DNA of 58,138 nt from an uncultured Clostridia bacterium (lineage in GTDB: Bacteria > Bacillota > Clostridia > Oscillospirales > CAG-272): contig CALWJT010000031.1 of NCBI GenBank assembly GCA_944381075.1, positions 1 to 58,138 on the forward strand, given 5' to 3'. This document shows, piece after piece, positions 1 to 7,974 of this stretch. The position numbers were made by a program, and so were the translations under genes. The notes beneath the pieces are model-generated. The model had not been told where the DNA came from. It worked only from the letters and a program-made list of their open reading frames with translations, and made no database searches. Position 1 is the stretch's first letter. Each line of letters begins with the position of its first letter.

Positions 1-1
1 T

Positions 2-739
2 ATCCGATTGGATATGAGCGAATATATGGAAAAGCACAGCGTTTCCAAAATGATCGGCTCCCCGCCGGGATACGTCGGGTACGACGAGGGCGGAGGGCTG
101 ACGGAAAAGGTGCACCGCCGTCCCTATTCGGTTGTGCTGTTCGATGAGATCGAGAAGGCGCACCCCGATATTTTCAATTTGCTTTTGCAGATTTTGGACG
201 ATGGAATCCTGACCGATTCCACGGGAAGAACGGCCAGCTTCAAAAATGCGATCATCATTATGACGACCAATATCGGATCGCAGGGCTCTGAAACCAAAGG
301 CTCGCTTGGCTTTGCTTCCGAGGCGGGGAGCGAGGAAAAGCGGATGGCAGAGCGCGGGGAGCGGATGCGTTGCCTGCGGGAAAGCTTCCGTCCGGAGCTT
401 GTCAACCGCATCGACGAGATCATTGTATTTGATAAGCTGAGCCATGAGAGCATTGCATCCATTGCCGGAATGATGCTGAAGGATGTGGAGGCGAGGATCG
501 CGGCACTCGGTATTTCGGCAAGCTTTGACGGATCCGTTTCGGAAATGCTTGCTTCCTGTGATTCTGTCGAACGGTATGGGGCGCGGCCGCTTCGCCGTGA
601 GATCTCGTCCAAGATAGAAGATGCCTTTTCTCTTTGGATGCTGGACGGGAAAATCGAGGAGGGAGACCATGTTTTCGTGTTTGCCTTGGACGGTGGGATC
701 GATTTTATCAAAATGAAAAAAGAAGAAGGCGGGGCATGA
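2..739 (+). CDS. ClpC/ClpB-type AAA+ unfoldase, C-terminal part (5' end outside window)
   Basis: This is the last 245 or so residues of an ATP-dependent Clp subunit that unfolds proteins for a protease or for disaggregation. The reading frame is open to the left edge, so the true start lies upstream. Visible are the pore-loop region with GSPPGYVGYDEGG, the second-AAA Walker B (VVLFDEIEKAHP), a sensor-1 Asn in MTTNIGS and the sensor-2 Arg in YGARPLRR. The C-terminal D2-small domain is complete. ClpC versus ClpB cannot be settled without the N-terminal and middle domains. The stop codon lies inside the terminator hairpin. Confidence 0.93.
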   Translation: MRLDMSEYMEKHSVSKMIGSPPGYVGYDEGGGLTEKVHRRPYSVVLFDEIEKAHPDIFNLLLQILDDGILTDSTGRTASFKNAIIIMTTNIGSQGSETKGSLGFASEAGSEEKRMAERGERMRCLRESFRPELVNRIDEIIVFDKLSHESIASIAGMMLKDVEARIAALGISASFDGSVSEMLASCDSVERYGARPLRREISSKIEDAFSLWMLDGKIEEGDHVFVFALDGGIDFIKMKKEEGGA

Positions 740-755
740 CCCCGCCTTCTTCTTT
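722..755 (+). terminator. Intrinsic terminator of the Clp gene
   Basis: A perfect 13-bp stem (GAAGAAGGCGGGG with its complement) closes a 5-nt loop and is followed by TTT. The loop CATGA contains the stop codon of the Clp gene. Confidence 0.85.
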
Positions 756-864
756 GGCCAAATTGAGAAAAAACAGCGCTTGACAGCGTCGTTCGGTATT
801 GATATACGATGCGTTTTGTGATAAACTGAAGCTACAGAAAACGATCGGAGCCAAGGAGGCGTTT

Positions 865-1071
865 ATGAAGGAAAACGGCAAGCGATTTCTCAAGATTTAT
901 TCGCAGGGCATGATGGAGGGCATTCAGATCTGGGTAGACAGGGAAACGGGCGTGCAGTATCTGTTCCAGTTTTCGGGCTATTCCGGCGGTGTGACGCCGC
1001 TTCTGGACGCAAAAGGAGCGCCCGTGATCCTGACGGCAGAGGAGCTCGCGGCGCTCGACGGGGAAGCATGA
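865..1071 (+). CDS. Small conserved protein, DUF6440-like
   Basis: A 68-residue cytoplasmic protein with no membrane segment. The core pattern GIQIWVDRETGVQYLF followed by GYSGGVTPLLD resembles the DUF6440 family of small Firmicutes proteins, as recalled from family knowledge; its function is unknown. The frame is open from 799, but the ATG at 865 has an AAGGAGG site six bases upstream, so that start is chosen. It is a single-gene unit between two terminators. Confidence 0.75.
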   Translation: MKENGKRFLKIYSQGMMEGIQIWVDRETGVQYLFQFSGYSGGVTPLLDAKGAPVILTAEELAALDGEA

Positions 1072-1107
1072 AAAGACAAACGGCATTACTTATGCCGTTT
1101 GTCTTTT
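1071..1107 (+). terminator. Intrinsic terminator
   Basis: A 16-bp stem (AAAAGACAAACGGCAT and complement) with a 4-nt loop starts at the last base of the preceding stop codon. Its right arm ends in GTCTTTT. Confidence 0.8.
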
Positions 1108-1279
1108 ACAGCGCGGAGACGATATGAGAAAGTCCGAAGGGGAAAGTCGATATTTTTCTATATTTATACTGTGTTTTCCGTATGCAGGATTTTCCTTGCT
1201 TTTCAGCGGAAACCGGGACAGCGGACCTATTCGGACGCTCGATTTTTCGGATATTATGAAGAATGGAGAAGTGGAGAAG

Positions 1280-1852
1280 ATGAGATTGGAACGTATGGCA
1301 AATACGGATCATGAACGATATGCGGACGCATGGAAGCTGTACAAAGCGAGCTTCCCTTATCACGAACAGCGGGAAACCGCTTCGCAGGAGAAAATATTGC
1401 GCGACAAGGGATATTTCTTTGATTTGATCTATGACGGAGAGCTCTTTGTCGGACTGCTTCTGTATTGGGAGACGGACCTCTTCCTTTATGTGGAGCATTT
1501 CTGTATTCTGCCGGAAATGAGAAACAGGCGCTACGGACAAAGAACGCTGGCATGGCTGAAGGAAAGCGGGAAAAAAGTGATCCTTGAAATCGATCCGCCG
1601 GCGGGTGATATTTCCCTGCGGAGAAAGGGGTTTTATATCCGGAACGGTCTGGTCGAGAATCCTTATCCCCATATTCATCCTCCGTATCATAAGGAGAATT
1701 CAGGACATCGTCTTGTCGTCATGTCATATCCGTCGATGCTGTCCGAGCGGGAATACCTTCGGTTCCGCCGCTTTTTGGAGGACCGTGTCATGGACGGCGC
1801 GGTTGACGCTTCTGATAGAGAAGGAAAGGGAGAAAGACAATGGAAAATCTGA
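1280..1852 (+). CDS. GNAT-family N-acetyltransferase
   Basis: A 190-residue protein with the layout of a GNAT acetyl-CoA-dependent acyltransferase. The central strand FLYVEHFCILPEMRNRRYGQRTL carries the acetyl-CoA-binding R-x-x-R/Y-G-x-R pattern, and a downstream strand KKVILEID follows it. The acceptor substrate cannot be inferred. The frame is open upstream to 1124, but homology-like sequence begins at MRLERM, preceded by GGAGAA. Its 3' end overlaps the NYN gene by 13 bases, suggesting cotranslation. Confidence 0.75.
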   Translation: MRLERMANTDHERYADAWKLYKASFPYHEQRETASQEKILRDKGYFFDLIYDGELFVGLLLYWETDLFLYVEHFCILPEMRNRRYGQRTLAWLKESGKKVILEIDPPAGDISLRRKGFYIRNGLVENPYPHIHPPYHKENSGHRLVVMSYPSMLSEREYLRFRRFLEDRVMDGAVDASDREGKGERQWKI

Positions 1853-2610
1853 AAAATATAGCGCTTTTCATCGATGCGGAAAATATTTCGTACACAAAAC
1901 TTGAAGGTATAATAGAAAAAATATCAGCCAATGGGTGTATCGTAGTAAAAAGAGCGTATGGAGACTGGACAAAGAAAAATCAGGCTCCTTGGAGGGAGCA
2001 GCTCAATCGGCTGGCCATCAAGCCTTGTCAGCAGTTCAGCTATGTGTCGGGAAAAAACGCTGTCGATATGGCTTTGACGATCGACGCGGTAGAGCTGCTG
2101 CATAAAGAAATTTACGACATGTTTGTCATCGCCTCCAGCGACAGCGACTATACTCCTCTTGCTATCCACCTGCGTGAATCCGGGGCATATGTGGTCGGGA
2201 TAGGAGAAAAGAAAACGCCGGAATCCTTTCAGCATAGCTGTGATGGATTTATTTTCTTAGAGGAGATACCGGAAGAGCAAATGGAGCCGAATCCCCCCAG
2301 CGGCGCGGCGGCAAAAGTGCAGGCGGAAAACGAAGGTACCGATACCGATAAAAGCGATGCATGCGGTGAATTACATAAATTGTTGGAAGAGATCTGGGAG
2401 TCCTGTTCGAAGGGTAATGATCCTTATGTACTGCTCTCCGTGGCGGGGAAAGAAGCAGGACAAAAGCTTCCGGATTTTAAGAAAAAAATAAAGTCCCTCG
2501 GATATAAAAACTTATCCAGCTTTATAGAAAAATTTCCCAAAAAATACGATTTGAGAAGGAAAAAGAAAGAGAGCGGCAATATTGTTGCTTACTATAGATA
2601 TATAAAATAA
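1840..2610 (+). CDS. NYN domain (PIN-like nuclease) plus LOTUS/OST-HTH protein
   Basis: A 256-residue protein with two domains. Residues 1-145 form a NYN domain of the LabA/DUF88 type: FIDAENI with Asp12, VDMALTIDA with Asp76, and ASSDSDYTPL with Asp101 and Asp103, the acidic residues that bind metal in PIN-like RNases. Residues about 185-256 resemble an OST-HTH/LOTUS RNA-binding module. The likely role is metal-dependent RNA cleavage or RNA quality control, inferred from the fold. The start has an AAAGGGAG site and overlaps the GNAT gene. Confidence 0.85.
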   Translation: MENLKNIALFIDAENISYTKLEGIIEKISANGCIVVKRAYGDWTKKNQAPWREQLNRLAIKPCQQFSYVSGKNAVDMALTIDAVELLHKEIYDMFVIASSDSDYTPLAIHLRESGAYVVGIGEKKTPESFQHSCDGFIFLEEIPEEQMEPNPPSGAAAKVQAENEGTDTDKSDACGELHKLLEEIWESCSKGNDPYVLLSVAGKEAGQKLPDFKKKIKSLGYKNLSSFIEKFPKKYDLRRKKKESGNIVAYYRYIK

Positions 2611-2644
2611 AGCTGCGCTGAAAAGATGCTGCTACTGCGCTTCT

Positions 2645-3445
2645 CTATTTTTGCAGGGCGCCATCTGCGTCCAGCGGTACCTGTATTTGATAATCCCACT
2701 GCAGGATGCCTGAGAGCATGATGAGGGAAACCGTAAATGCGGGGGATGCGGAATACCGGTCCTTTGCCTGCGCGCAAAGCTTATCAAGAACGGATTCGCG
2801 CTGCTTTTCTGCACAGTCGGCGCATAGATACTTGCCGGCAGGCAGCACGAGCAGCCCGTCTGCTTCGGAGTACCGCGTGCATATGGCGAATAGACGGGGC
2901 TGTTCCTCTGCCTCGTAGATTCCCGCAATGTCAGCGAAGGAAAAATCCTTCTTTTTCTTTTCTCCGAGCTGCTCATAAAAGTGTCGGTGATAGTCCCACA
3001 GGTTATCAACCGCAGGGATTGTGAGACGGTCGGAAAGCAGGATGACCCGCTGCGGAAGCTCTTGTATGAATGCGCCTTCCTTTTGCGGCCTTTCGGCGGC
3101 TTTGTTCTCATAATACCGCTTCGCTCGCTGGACTCGCTTTTTTACCTCCTGCCATTGTGAAATCTTTTCCTCTGCGCTTTGCTCTGCCTGTTTCAGAAAA
3201 AGCAGGATTTTATCGACGTCATCGAGCGCCAGAACGCTTTTGATTTCCTCCAGCGAGATATCCATGCAGCGCAGCGCGCAGACCGCATGCAGACGGACGA
3301 TGTCTGCCTCCGAATAGTAGCGATAGCCTGTCCATGGGTCGATGCGATGAGGATGCACAAGGCCGATCCTGTCATAATGACGAAGAGCTTCCGCTGTTAT
3401 GCCTGCTTTTTTTGCCGCCTGCCCGATTGAAAAAAGCTTTTCCAT
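2645..3445 (-). CDS. MerR-family transcriptional regulator with effector-binding domain
   Basis: A 266-residue regulator. Residues 1-70 are the MerR winged helix: FSIGQAAKKAGITAEALRHYDRIGLV, then the wing GYRYYSEADIVRLHAV. A coiled-coil helix follows (about 75-125), then a C-terminal domain of about 140 residues with the look of a GyrI-like/BmrR ligand pocket. The ATG at 3445 has AGGAGG about 15 bases upstream; the longer frame to 3538 would run into the divergent promoter. It faces the lipoprotein gene at 3564, and the intervening region carries a MerR-type operator, so it probably controls that gene and itself. Confidence 0.9.
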   Translation of the reverse strand: MEKLFSIGQAAKKAGITAEALRHYDRIGLVHPHRIDPWTGYRYYSEADIVRLHAVCALRCMDISLEEIKSVLALDDVDKILLFLKQAEQSAEEKISQWQEVKKRVQRAKRYYENKAAERPQKEGAFIQELPQRVILLSDRLTIPAVDNLWDYHRHFYEQLGEKKKKDFSFADIAGIYEAEEQPRLFAICTRYSEADGLLVLPAGKYLCADCAEKQRESVLDKLCAQAKDRYSASPAFTVSLIMLSGILQWDYQIQVPLDADGALQK

Positions 3446-3477
3446 AAGATTTTTTGTTTTCCTCCTTCCTCCCCCCC

Positions 3478-3508
3478 TTGACTTTTGTGTCGCACAAAGG
3501 TTTATACT
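3478..3508 (+). promoter_or_regulatory. MerR-type promoter with 19-bp spacer and dyad operator
   Basis: TTGACT (3478-3483) and TATACT (3503-3508) are separated by 19 bp instead of 17. The spacer holds a perfect dyad, TTTGTG-TCG-CACAAA. Long spacers with a central dyad are the hallmark of promoters that MerR-family activators untwist. It fires toward the lipoprotein at 3564. Confidence 0.85.
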
Positions 3509-3563
3509 AATGATAACACAGGAAATGGGTCCTGTCAAATCGTTATTTGTAGGAGGATTCTAT

Positions 3564-4229
3564 ATGAAAAAATGTACGGCATTCTTTTTTTCCATAATTG
3601 GACTGATCTTGGTCTTTGCATGCTACGGCTGCGCTGGGGACCAGACGTTCACGGCGCGGCGCTATGTACCGGAGAGCGAAGTCCAGTCCATCGTCATCGA
3701 CGTTTCGGATAGAGAGGTCGAGGTCTGTGCTTCCGACAGCGAGGAAATTGTGATTTCGTATTACGAGAGCGAAAAGGAATATTATGACATTTCCGTTTCC
3801 GAGGGCGGAGAGCTGTCCATGCGTCTGTCCCTTGACAGGGACTGGACGGATTATGTCGGGACAAAGCCGGCGCAGGAGTATCGGAAAATCAAAGTGGAGA
3901 TCCCGGACCGTCTTTTGTCCGGCCTAACGGTAAAAACGACAAACGAAAGCATTCATGTGTCGCCCTTATCGGGGGTTGCGTCCGTTTCTCTCGAATCAAA
4001 CGGCGGCAATGTGGAATTTGAAAAGCTTTTTGTAAGCGAAAGTTTGACGGTAACGGCGAAAAACGGAAATATCCTCGGCTCGGTCGTCGGCGGCTGGGAT
4101 GATTTTTCCATTTCCTGCGAAATCAAAAAGGGAGAAAGCAATTTGCCCGAGAACAAAACGGGCGGGGATAAAACGCTTGCGGCGAGCTGCAACAATGGCG
4201 ACATCCAAATCGATTTTGTGGAGGAATGA
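3564..4229 (+). CDS. Putative lipoprotein with DUF4097-like adhesin fold
   Basis: A 221-residue exported protein. It starts MKKC, has a hydrophobic segment at about 4-20, and Cys residues at the end of that segment fit lipid attachment, although the lipobox (VFAC or CYGC) is not ideal. The rest is beta-rich with repeating strands such as SGLTVKTTNESIHVSPLSG and SLTVTAKNGNILGS, which matches the DUF4097 beta-helix type. Function is unknown. AGGAGG lies eight bases before the ATG. It is the presumed target of the divergent MerR regulator. Confidence 0.75.
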   Translation: MKKCTAFFFSIIGLILVFACYGCAGDQTFTARRYVPESEVQSIVIDVSDREVEVCASDSEEIVISYYESEKEYYDISVSEGGELSMRLSLDRDWTDYVGTKPAQEYRKIKVEIPDRLLSGLTVKTTNESIHVSPLSGVASVSLESNGGNVEFEKLFVSESLTVTAKNGNILGSVVGGWDDFSISCEIKKGESNLPENKTGGDKTLAASCNNGDIQIDFVEE

Positions 4230-4700
4230 CAGGCGTCGCGGCAGGGAAGCGCAGAATGATGCTCCGGCGTCGAATGGCGCGGAAGCAAAAGGCCCCCGGT
4301 ACGGATGCCGGCGAAAGGACGAAAATTCGTGTGAGTCGCGGCAGATGCATAAAGGCGCATTCCTTTTCCAAGCCTGCGCGCGGAGCGCGCAAAAAGAAAA
4401 GAACGGGGCGAGAAAGCCGCAGTTTCGCGGCGTTCGCCCCGTTTCTTTTTGCCGTGAAGTTGAGGTATTTATAAAATACACCTTTTCTACACCCTAAAAA
4501 TCAGAAAAAGGGTGAAAACGGGCTAAAAATAGTAGAATAATTTTTAAAAGAAAAGACAGCATATACCTAAATCCATTGGGCATGTGCTGCCTGTTTTGAT
4601 TTAAAAAGCGATACCCATGCATAAGAAAACCAAACCACAACCCAGTGCCGGCGGTTGCGGTTTGAAAGGAGCTGCGACAGAATGAGTGCGAGGCGACTTT
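4230..4700. other. Non-coding stretch between lipoprotein gene and tRNA-Leu
   Basis: No credible gene is seen. It contains the terminator at 4402-4450 and an AT-rich segment (4480-4600). Confidence 0.5.
4402..4450 (+). terminator. Intrinsic terminator downstream of the lipoprotein gene
   Basis: An outer 10-bp stem AACGGGGCGA/TCGCCCCGTT encloses an inner GCCGC/GCGGC stem and is followed by TCTTTTT. It lies 170 bases after the stop codon. Confidence 0.75.
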
Positions 4701-4702
4701 TG

Positions 4703-4739
4703 CAAAAAAATTGGGGCAAGCGATGCCTCGCTTGCCCCG
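4703..4739 (-). terminator. Terminator of tRNA-Leu
   Basis: Read leftward, a GGGGCAAGCG stem with a short loop is followed by AATTTTTTTGC. It begins a few bases after the tRNA CCA end. Confidence 0.85.
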
Positions 4740-4742
4740 ACT

Positions 4743-4829
4743 TGGTGCCGGTGGCGGGGGTCGAACCCGCACGGTATCGCTACCACTGGATTTTGAGTCC
4801 AGCACGTCTGCCAATTCCATCACACCGGC
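4743..4829 (-). tRNA. tRNA-Leu (anticodon CAA)
   Basis: An 87-base class II tRNA including an encoded CCA. The acceptor stem GCCGGTG pairs with CACCGGC, the discriminator is A, the anticodon loop is CTCAAAA with anticodon CAA, the T-arm has GGGTTCGACCC, and there is a long variable arm. The anticodon and variable arm both fit leucine. Confidence 0.95.
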
Positions 4830-4844
4830 CGATCGACGCTATTT

Positions 4845-4872
4845 ATTATATCATAAAATTTCAAAAATGCAA
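4845..4872 (-). promoter_or_regulatory. Promoter of tRNA-Leu
   Basis: Leftward TTGCAT (4867-4872) and TATAAT (4845-4850) with a 16-bp spacer end 16 bases before the tRNA. It lies back to back with the promoter at 4902. Confidence 0.7.
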
Positions 4873-4901
4873 GATAAATTTTCGGAAAGTATCCATTTCA
4901 T

Positions 4902-4930
4902 TTGACATTTTGAAAATTCTCTGATATTAT
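4902..4930 (+). promoter_or_regulatory. Sigma-A promoter of the uridine-kinase-like gene
   Basis: TTGACA (4902-4907), a 17-bp spacer and TATTAT (4925-4930), with the start codon at 4964. Confidence 0.85.
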
Positions 4931-4963
4931 AAAAGCGTTTCACGGCTCAAAAAGGAGAATGCT

Positions 4964-5539
4964 ATGGATATGGAGAGATTTGCGCCGCTGCTCGCGGCGA
5001 TTGACCGTTCTCTGGCGGGGACGGAAAAAGCAGTAGCTGTAGCCATCGACGGGATGGCGGCGTCCGGCAAAACGACGCTTGCCGCGGCGCTTGCGGAGAA
5101 ATATGGCGCGCCGGTCGTCCATATGGACGATTTTTTTCTGCGTCCGGAGCAGAGGACGCCCGAACGCTATGCGCAGCCGGGCGGGAATATCGACTGGGAA
5201 CGCTTTTTGTCGGAGGTATGTCCGTATTTGGCAACAGGAGAGGGCTTCTCCTATTTCCGCTTCGACTGTCACCGGATGTGTCTTGCACAGCGGATCGTCA
5301 TCCCGCCGCATCCGCTCATCATCGTGGAAGGGACCTACAGCCTGCACCCGAAATTTCTTTCATTTTACACGATAAAGGTGATGCTGACCATTTCACAGGA
5401 ATGGCAGGCAGAGCGTATCCAAAGGCGCAACGGCAAGGATGGATACCGGATTTTTGCAGAAAAATGGATCCCGCTCGAAAATCGGTATTTTTCGGAATTT
5501 CATGCGGAAATGAGTGCAGACTTTGTTTTTAACGGATGA
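4964..5539 (+). CDS. Uridine kinase-like P-loop phosphotransferase
   Basis: A 191-residue cytoplasmic P-loop kinase of the uridine kinase/phosphoribulokinase superfamily. Walker A is GMAASGKTT at residues 30-38. The motif VVHMDDFFLRP follows, as in uridine kinases where this Asp helps bind nucleoside, and LIIVEGTYSLHP is the strand after it. The length is typical of the short Firmicutes homologues. The substrate is not proven; a nucleoside or small hydroxylated metabolite is likely. AAGGAG precedes the ATG. It is monocistronic behind its own strong promoter. Confidence 0.85.
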   Translation: MDMERFAPLLAAIDRSLAGTEKAVAVAIDGMAASGKTTLAAALAEKYGAPVVHMDDFFLRPEQRTPERYAQPGGNIDWERFLSEVCPYLATGEGFSYFRFDCHRMCLAQRIVIPPHPLIIVEGTYSLHPKFLSFYTIKVMLTISQEWQAERIQRRNGKDGYRIFAEKWIPLENRYFSEFHAEMSADFVFNG

Positions 5540-5615
5540 ATTTTGAAGCGGTTCCAAAGATTTTGCATTGCCTTTCCGTATCGGACATGTTAGGATAAGG
5601 ACGGAGGTGATGCAG

Positions 5616-6431
5616 ATGAAAAAGATGTTATCGTCCCTGTTGACGGCAGCTTTGGCAGCCGTCCTCTTATGCCTGCCTGTTCGTGCGGAGACTCGATCTG
5701 TGCCTGTTTACATAGGCGGCCGCACCGTAGAAGGGATTTTGATCGAAGATACGACCTTTGTGCCGTTTGATACCTTCTGTTATGAAATGGGAGCGGATAC
5801 GGTCACGTGGGACCCGGAGACGGATGTGGTTTCCGCTTTCTGCCGAGGCATCGTGATAGAATCGAAGGAGTGGGCTTCTTATGTAGAGGCCAACGGTCGG
5901 TGCTTTTATACCGGACCGTCGTGCCGGTCGATCGGCGGTATGCTGTACGTTCCCGTGCGAGCGCTTGCTGCGGCGTTTGACGCCGAGGTCATCTGGAACG
6001 CCGAGAATTTCAGCGTGGAGCTCCTCGATGGGGGAGGGGTCTGCGAATCCGGTGATACCTACTATTGGGACGGCGCTGTGATGTGGCTTTCCCGCATTCT
6101 TTATGCGGAGGCAGGTGCCGAGCCGCTGGCCGGAAAGATCGCCGTCGGCAATGTGATTCTGAACCGTGTGGAAAGTCCGGCTTTTCCGGATACGATATAC
6201 AGCGTGATTTTCGACAGGGAGTACGGCGTTCAGTTTACGCCTGTGGCAAACGGGAGCATTTACAACGATGCGGACGAAGAATGTATAAGGGCGGCCAAGA
6301 TGGTGCTGGAGGGCGTCTCTATAAGCGATGACGCCTTGTACTTTATGAATGCCGCCACAGCCGACAGCAGATGGATCGAAGAGAATTGCGAGTATCTGTT
6401 TACCATCGGCAATCACAGCTTTTATCAATGA
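5616..6431 (+). CDS. Spore cortex/cell wall hydrolase, SleB family, with copper-amine-oxidase-like N domain
   Basis: A 271-residue secreted protein. Residues 1-25 are a signal peptide (MKKMLSSLLTAALAAVLLC, cleaved near VRA-ET). Residues about 27-130 resemble the copper amine oxidase N-terminal domain common in Clostridia surface proteins (FVPFDTF, YVPVRALAAAF). Residues about 145-271 form a SleB/Hydrolase_2 domain, with the catalytic Glu in RILYAEAGAEPLAGK and the conserved VGNVILNRV. It would cleave cortex peptidoglycan during germination or remodel the wall. The ATG at 5616 is preferred because GGAGGTG sits at proper distance; the ATG at 5610 is too close. Confidence 0.9.
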   Translation: MKKMLSSLLTAALAAVLLCLPVRAETRSVPVYIGGRTVEGILIEDTTFVPFDTFCYEMGADTVTWDPETDVVSAFCRGIVIESKEWASYVEANGRCFYTGPSCRSIGGMLYVPVRALAAAFDAEVIWNAENFSVELLDGGGVCESGDTYYWDGAVMWLSRILYAEAGAEPLAGKIAVGNVILNRVESPAFPDTIYSVIFDREYGVQFTPVANGSIYNDADEECIRAAKMVLEGVSISDDALYFMNAATADSRWIEENCEYLFTIGNHSFYQ

Positions 6432-6435
6432 TCAA

Positions 6436-6470
6436 AAAAGCCTCGGAACGACAAGTCCCGAGGCTTTTTC
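6436..6470. terminator. Bidirectional terminator between converging genes
   Basis: AAAAGCCTCGG stem, ten-base-class loop, CCGAGGCTTTTT. A-run on the left and T-run on the right let it work for both the SleB gene and the leftward RCC1 operon. Confidence 0.85.
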
Positions 6471-6484
6471 TTCGTACAGGGCAT

Positions 6485-7915
6485 TTAGATGCCTGTTGTT
6501 TTGATATCGGTAAAATCCGCAACGCTGCACTGTCCATAGGTGTTGTCGCCGGCGGCGAAAACCCTGCCTGAGCGGTCAAGCGCGACGGTATGGTTGCGTC
6601 CGGCGGCGACCGCGATAATATCTGTCCAATCCGAGACATTGCATTGTCCGTAGCCGTTGTGGCCGACTGCGACCACACGACCGTCTTCTTTTAGGCCTAC
6701 CGTGTGGAAGTTGCCGGCCGCGATCGCGGTGATGTGGTTCCAGCGGGAGACCTCGCACTGATTATTGGCATTGTTCCCGACGGAAACACAGGTGCCGTCG
6801 CTGCGCAGTCCGATGGTATGCAGGCCGCCGGCGGCGACCGCAGTGATGCCGCCCCACTTGATGGCGCCCCATTGTCCGTCGGTGTTCGCGCCGACCGCGA
6901 CGAGAGTACCGTCCACGCGAAGCCCGACTGTATAGTTGGAATTGGCCGAGATGGAGATGATGTCCGTCCAATCAAAGACGTTGCATTGGCCATAGGTATT
7001 GTCACCGACCGCGACACAGGTGCCGTTTTCCAGCAGTCCTACGGTATGGCTCGTACCGGCGGCGATGGCGCAGATGCTGTTCCATCCGGAAACGTCGCAT
7101 TGCCCGTATCCGCTGTAGCCGCAGGCGACACAAGTCCCGTTGGATTTTAGTCCAACCGTGTGATGGTTGCCGGCGGAAACTGAAATGATATCGCGCCAAG
7201 AGGAGACATCGCATTGTCCGTATGTACCGTAGCCGGTCGCGGCCACATATCCGTTGCGGCGCACCGCAACCGTATGCAGGCCGCCGGCGGATATGGTCTG
7301 GAGGGAGATCTGAGGGACAAAACGAGTAACCGCTCTGTATTTGCGGTTGATCTCAAAGGTCTCGGTGCCGACGGACATGATGGTGCCCTTCGGACGAGAC
7401 GGCTGCTCTTTGGCGTCTCCGACGCCGACCTCTCCGGTCTCCGCGTTCAGCTTTTTCTCAGGCTGGGAAAATTCCCGTGTCAAATCTCCGGTCGGATCTT
7501 TGACCTTTCCTGCTGCCAGATCGTCGCGGCTGACCGCTTCATAATGGATGGTGCGTTCCGCCGCATTGGGAATGGAGACGGAAGCGCCGGTCGGCGCCTT
7601 TCCCCCTCCTCTTGCCATGTTTTTGGACATCGGCGAATACTTGCTTACCGTATCGGAGGCGGATTTTGCGATCTTCGACTGGCGGTTGGCGAGAATTTTC
7701 AGCTTTTCCTCTTGGACGCCGAATCCCTCGGCCAGATTTCCGATCTGATAGAGCGGATAAATGAGAATGAGACAGACAGCGGCGAGCAAGAGCCATATGA
7801 TTTTTGCCGTAACGGTCTCCGTTCCGGCAAAGGCCATGGCGGCGCATGCCGCAGCGCCGAGCAGACCTGCGAGGACCGCAATGAATTTTATCGCTTTCGC
7901 CTGGTTTCCAGACAT
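6485..7915 (-). CDS. Membrane-anchored RCC1-repeat (beta-propeller) protein
   Basis: A 476-residue protein. Two transmembrane helices lie in residues about 10-60 (FIAVLAGLLGAAACAAMAF and IIWLLLAAVCLILIYPLY). A linker follows, then seven tandem RCC1/BLIP-II-type repeats of exactly 38 residues with the consensus AAG-x-HTVGL-x-x-DG-x-x-VAVG-x-N-x-YGQC. Seven repeats would close one seven-bladed propeller. Such propellers bind proteins; the partner here is unknown. The start at 7915 has GGAGGTG four bases upstream; a longer frame exists but overlaps the upstream gene. It is the last gene of a leftward three-gene operon. Confidence 0.88.
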   Translation of the reverse strand: MSGNQAKAIKFIAVLAGLLGAAACAAMAFAGTETVTAKIIWLLLAAVCLILIYPLYQIGNLAEGFGVQEEKLKILANRQSKIAKSASDTVSKYSPMSKNMARGGGKAPTGASVSIPNAAERTIHYEAVSRDDLAAGKVKDPTGDLTREFSQPEKKLNAETGEVGVGDAKEQPSRPKGTIMSVGTETFEINRKYRAVTRFVPQISLQTISAGGLHTVAVRRNGYVAATGYGTYGQCDVSSWRDIISVSAGNHHTVGLKSNGTCVACGYSGYGQCDVSGWNSICAIAAGTSHTVGLLENGTCVAVGDNTYGQCNVFDWTDIISISANSNYTVGLRVDGTLVAVGANTDGQWGAIKWGGITAVAAGGLHTIGLRSDGTCVSVGNNANNQCEVSRWNHITAIAAGNFHTVGLKEDGRVVAVGHNGYGQCNVSDWTDIIAVAAGRNHTVALDRSGRVFAAGDNTYGQCSVADFTDIKTTGI

Positions 7916-7974
7916 GAGCACCTCCATTTCGCCGTCCCTTGGATGGCGGTATGATTTTTGAAAAACGGCGATTC

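Noticed and set aside
6485-7915. Repeats in this stretch considered as a CRISPR or DNA repeat
   Set aside because: The DNA repeats arise from the 38-residue RCC1 protein repeats; they are diverged and in frame.
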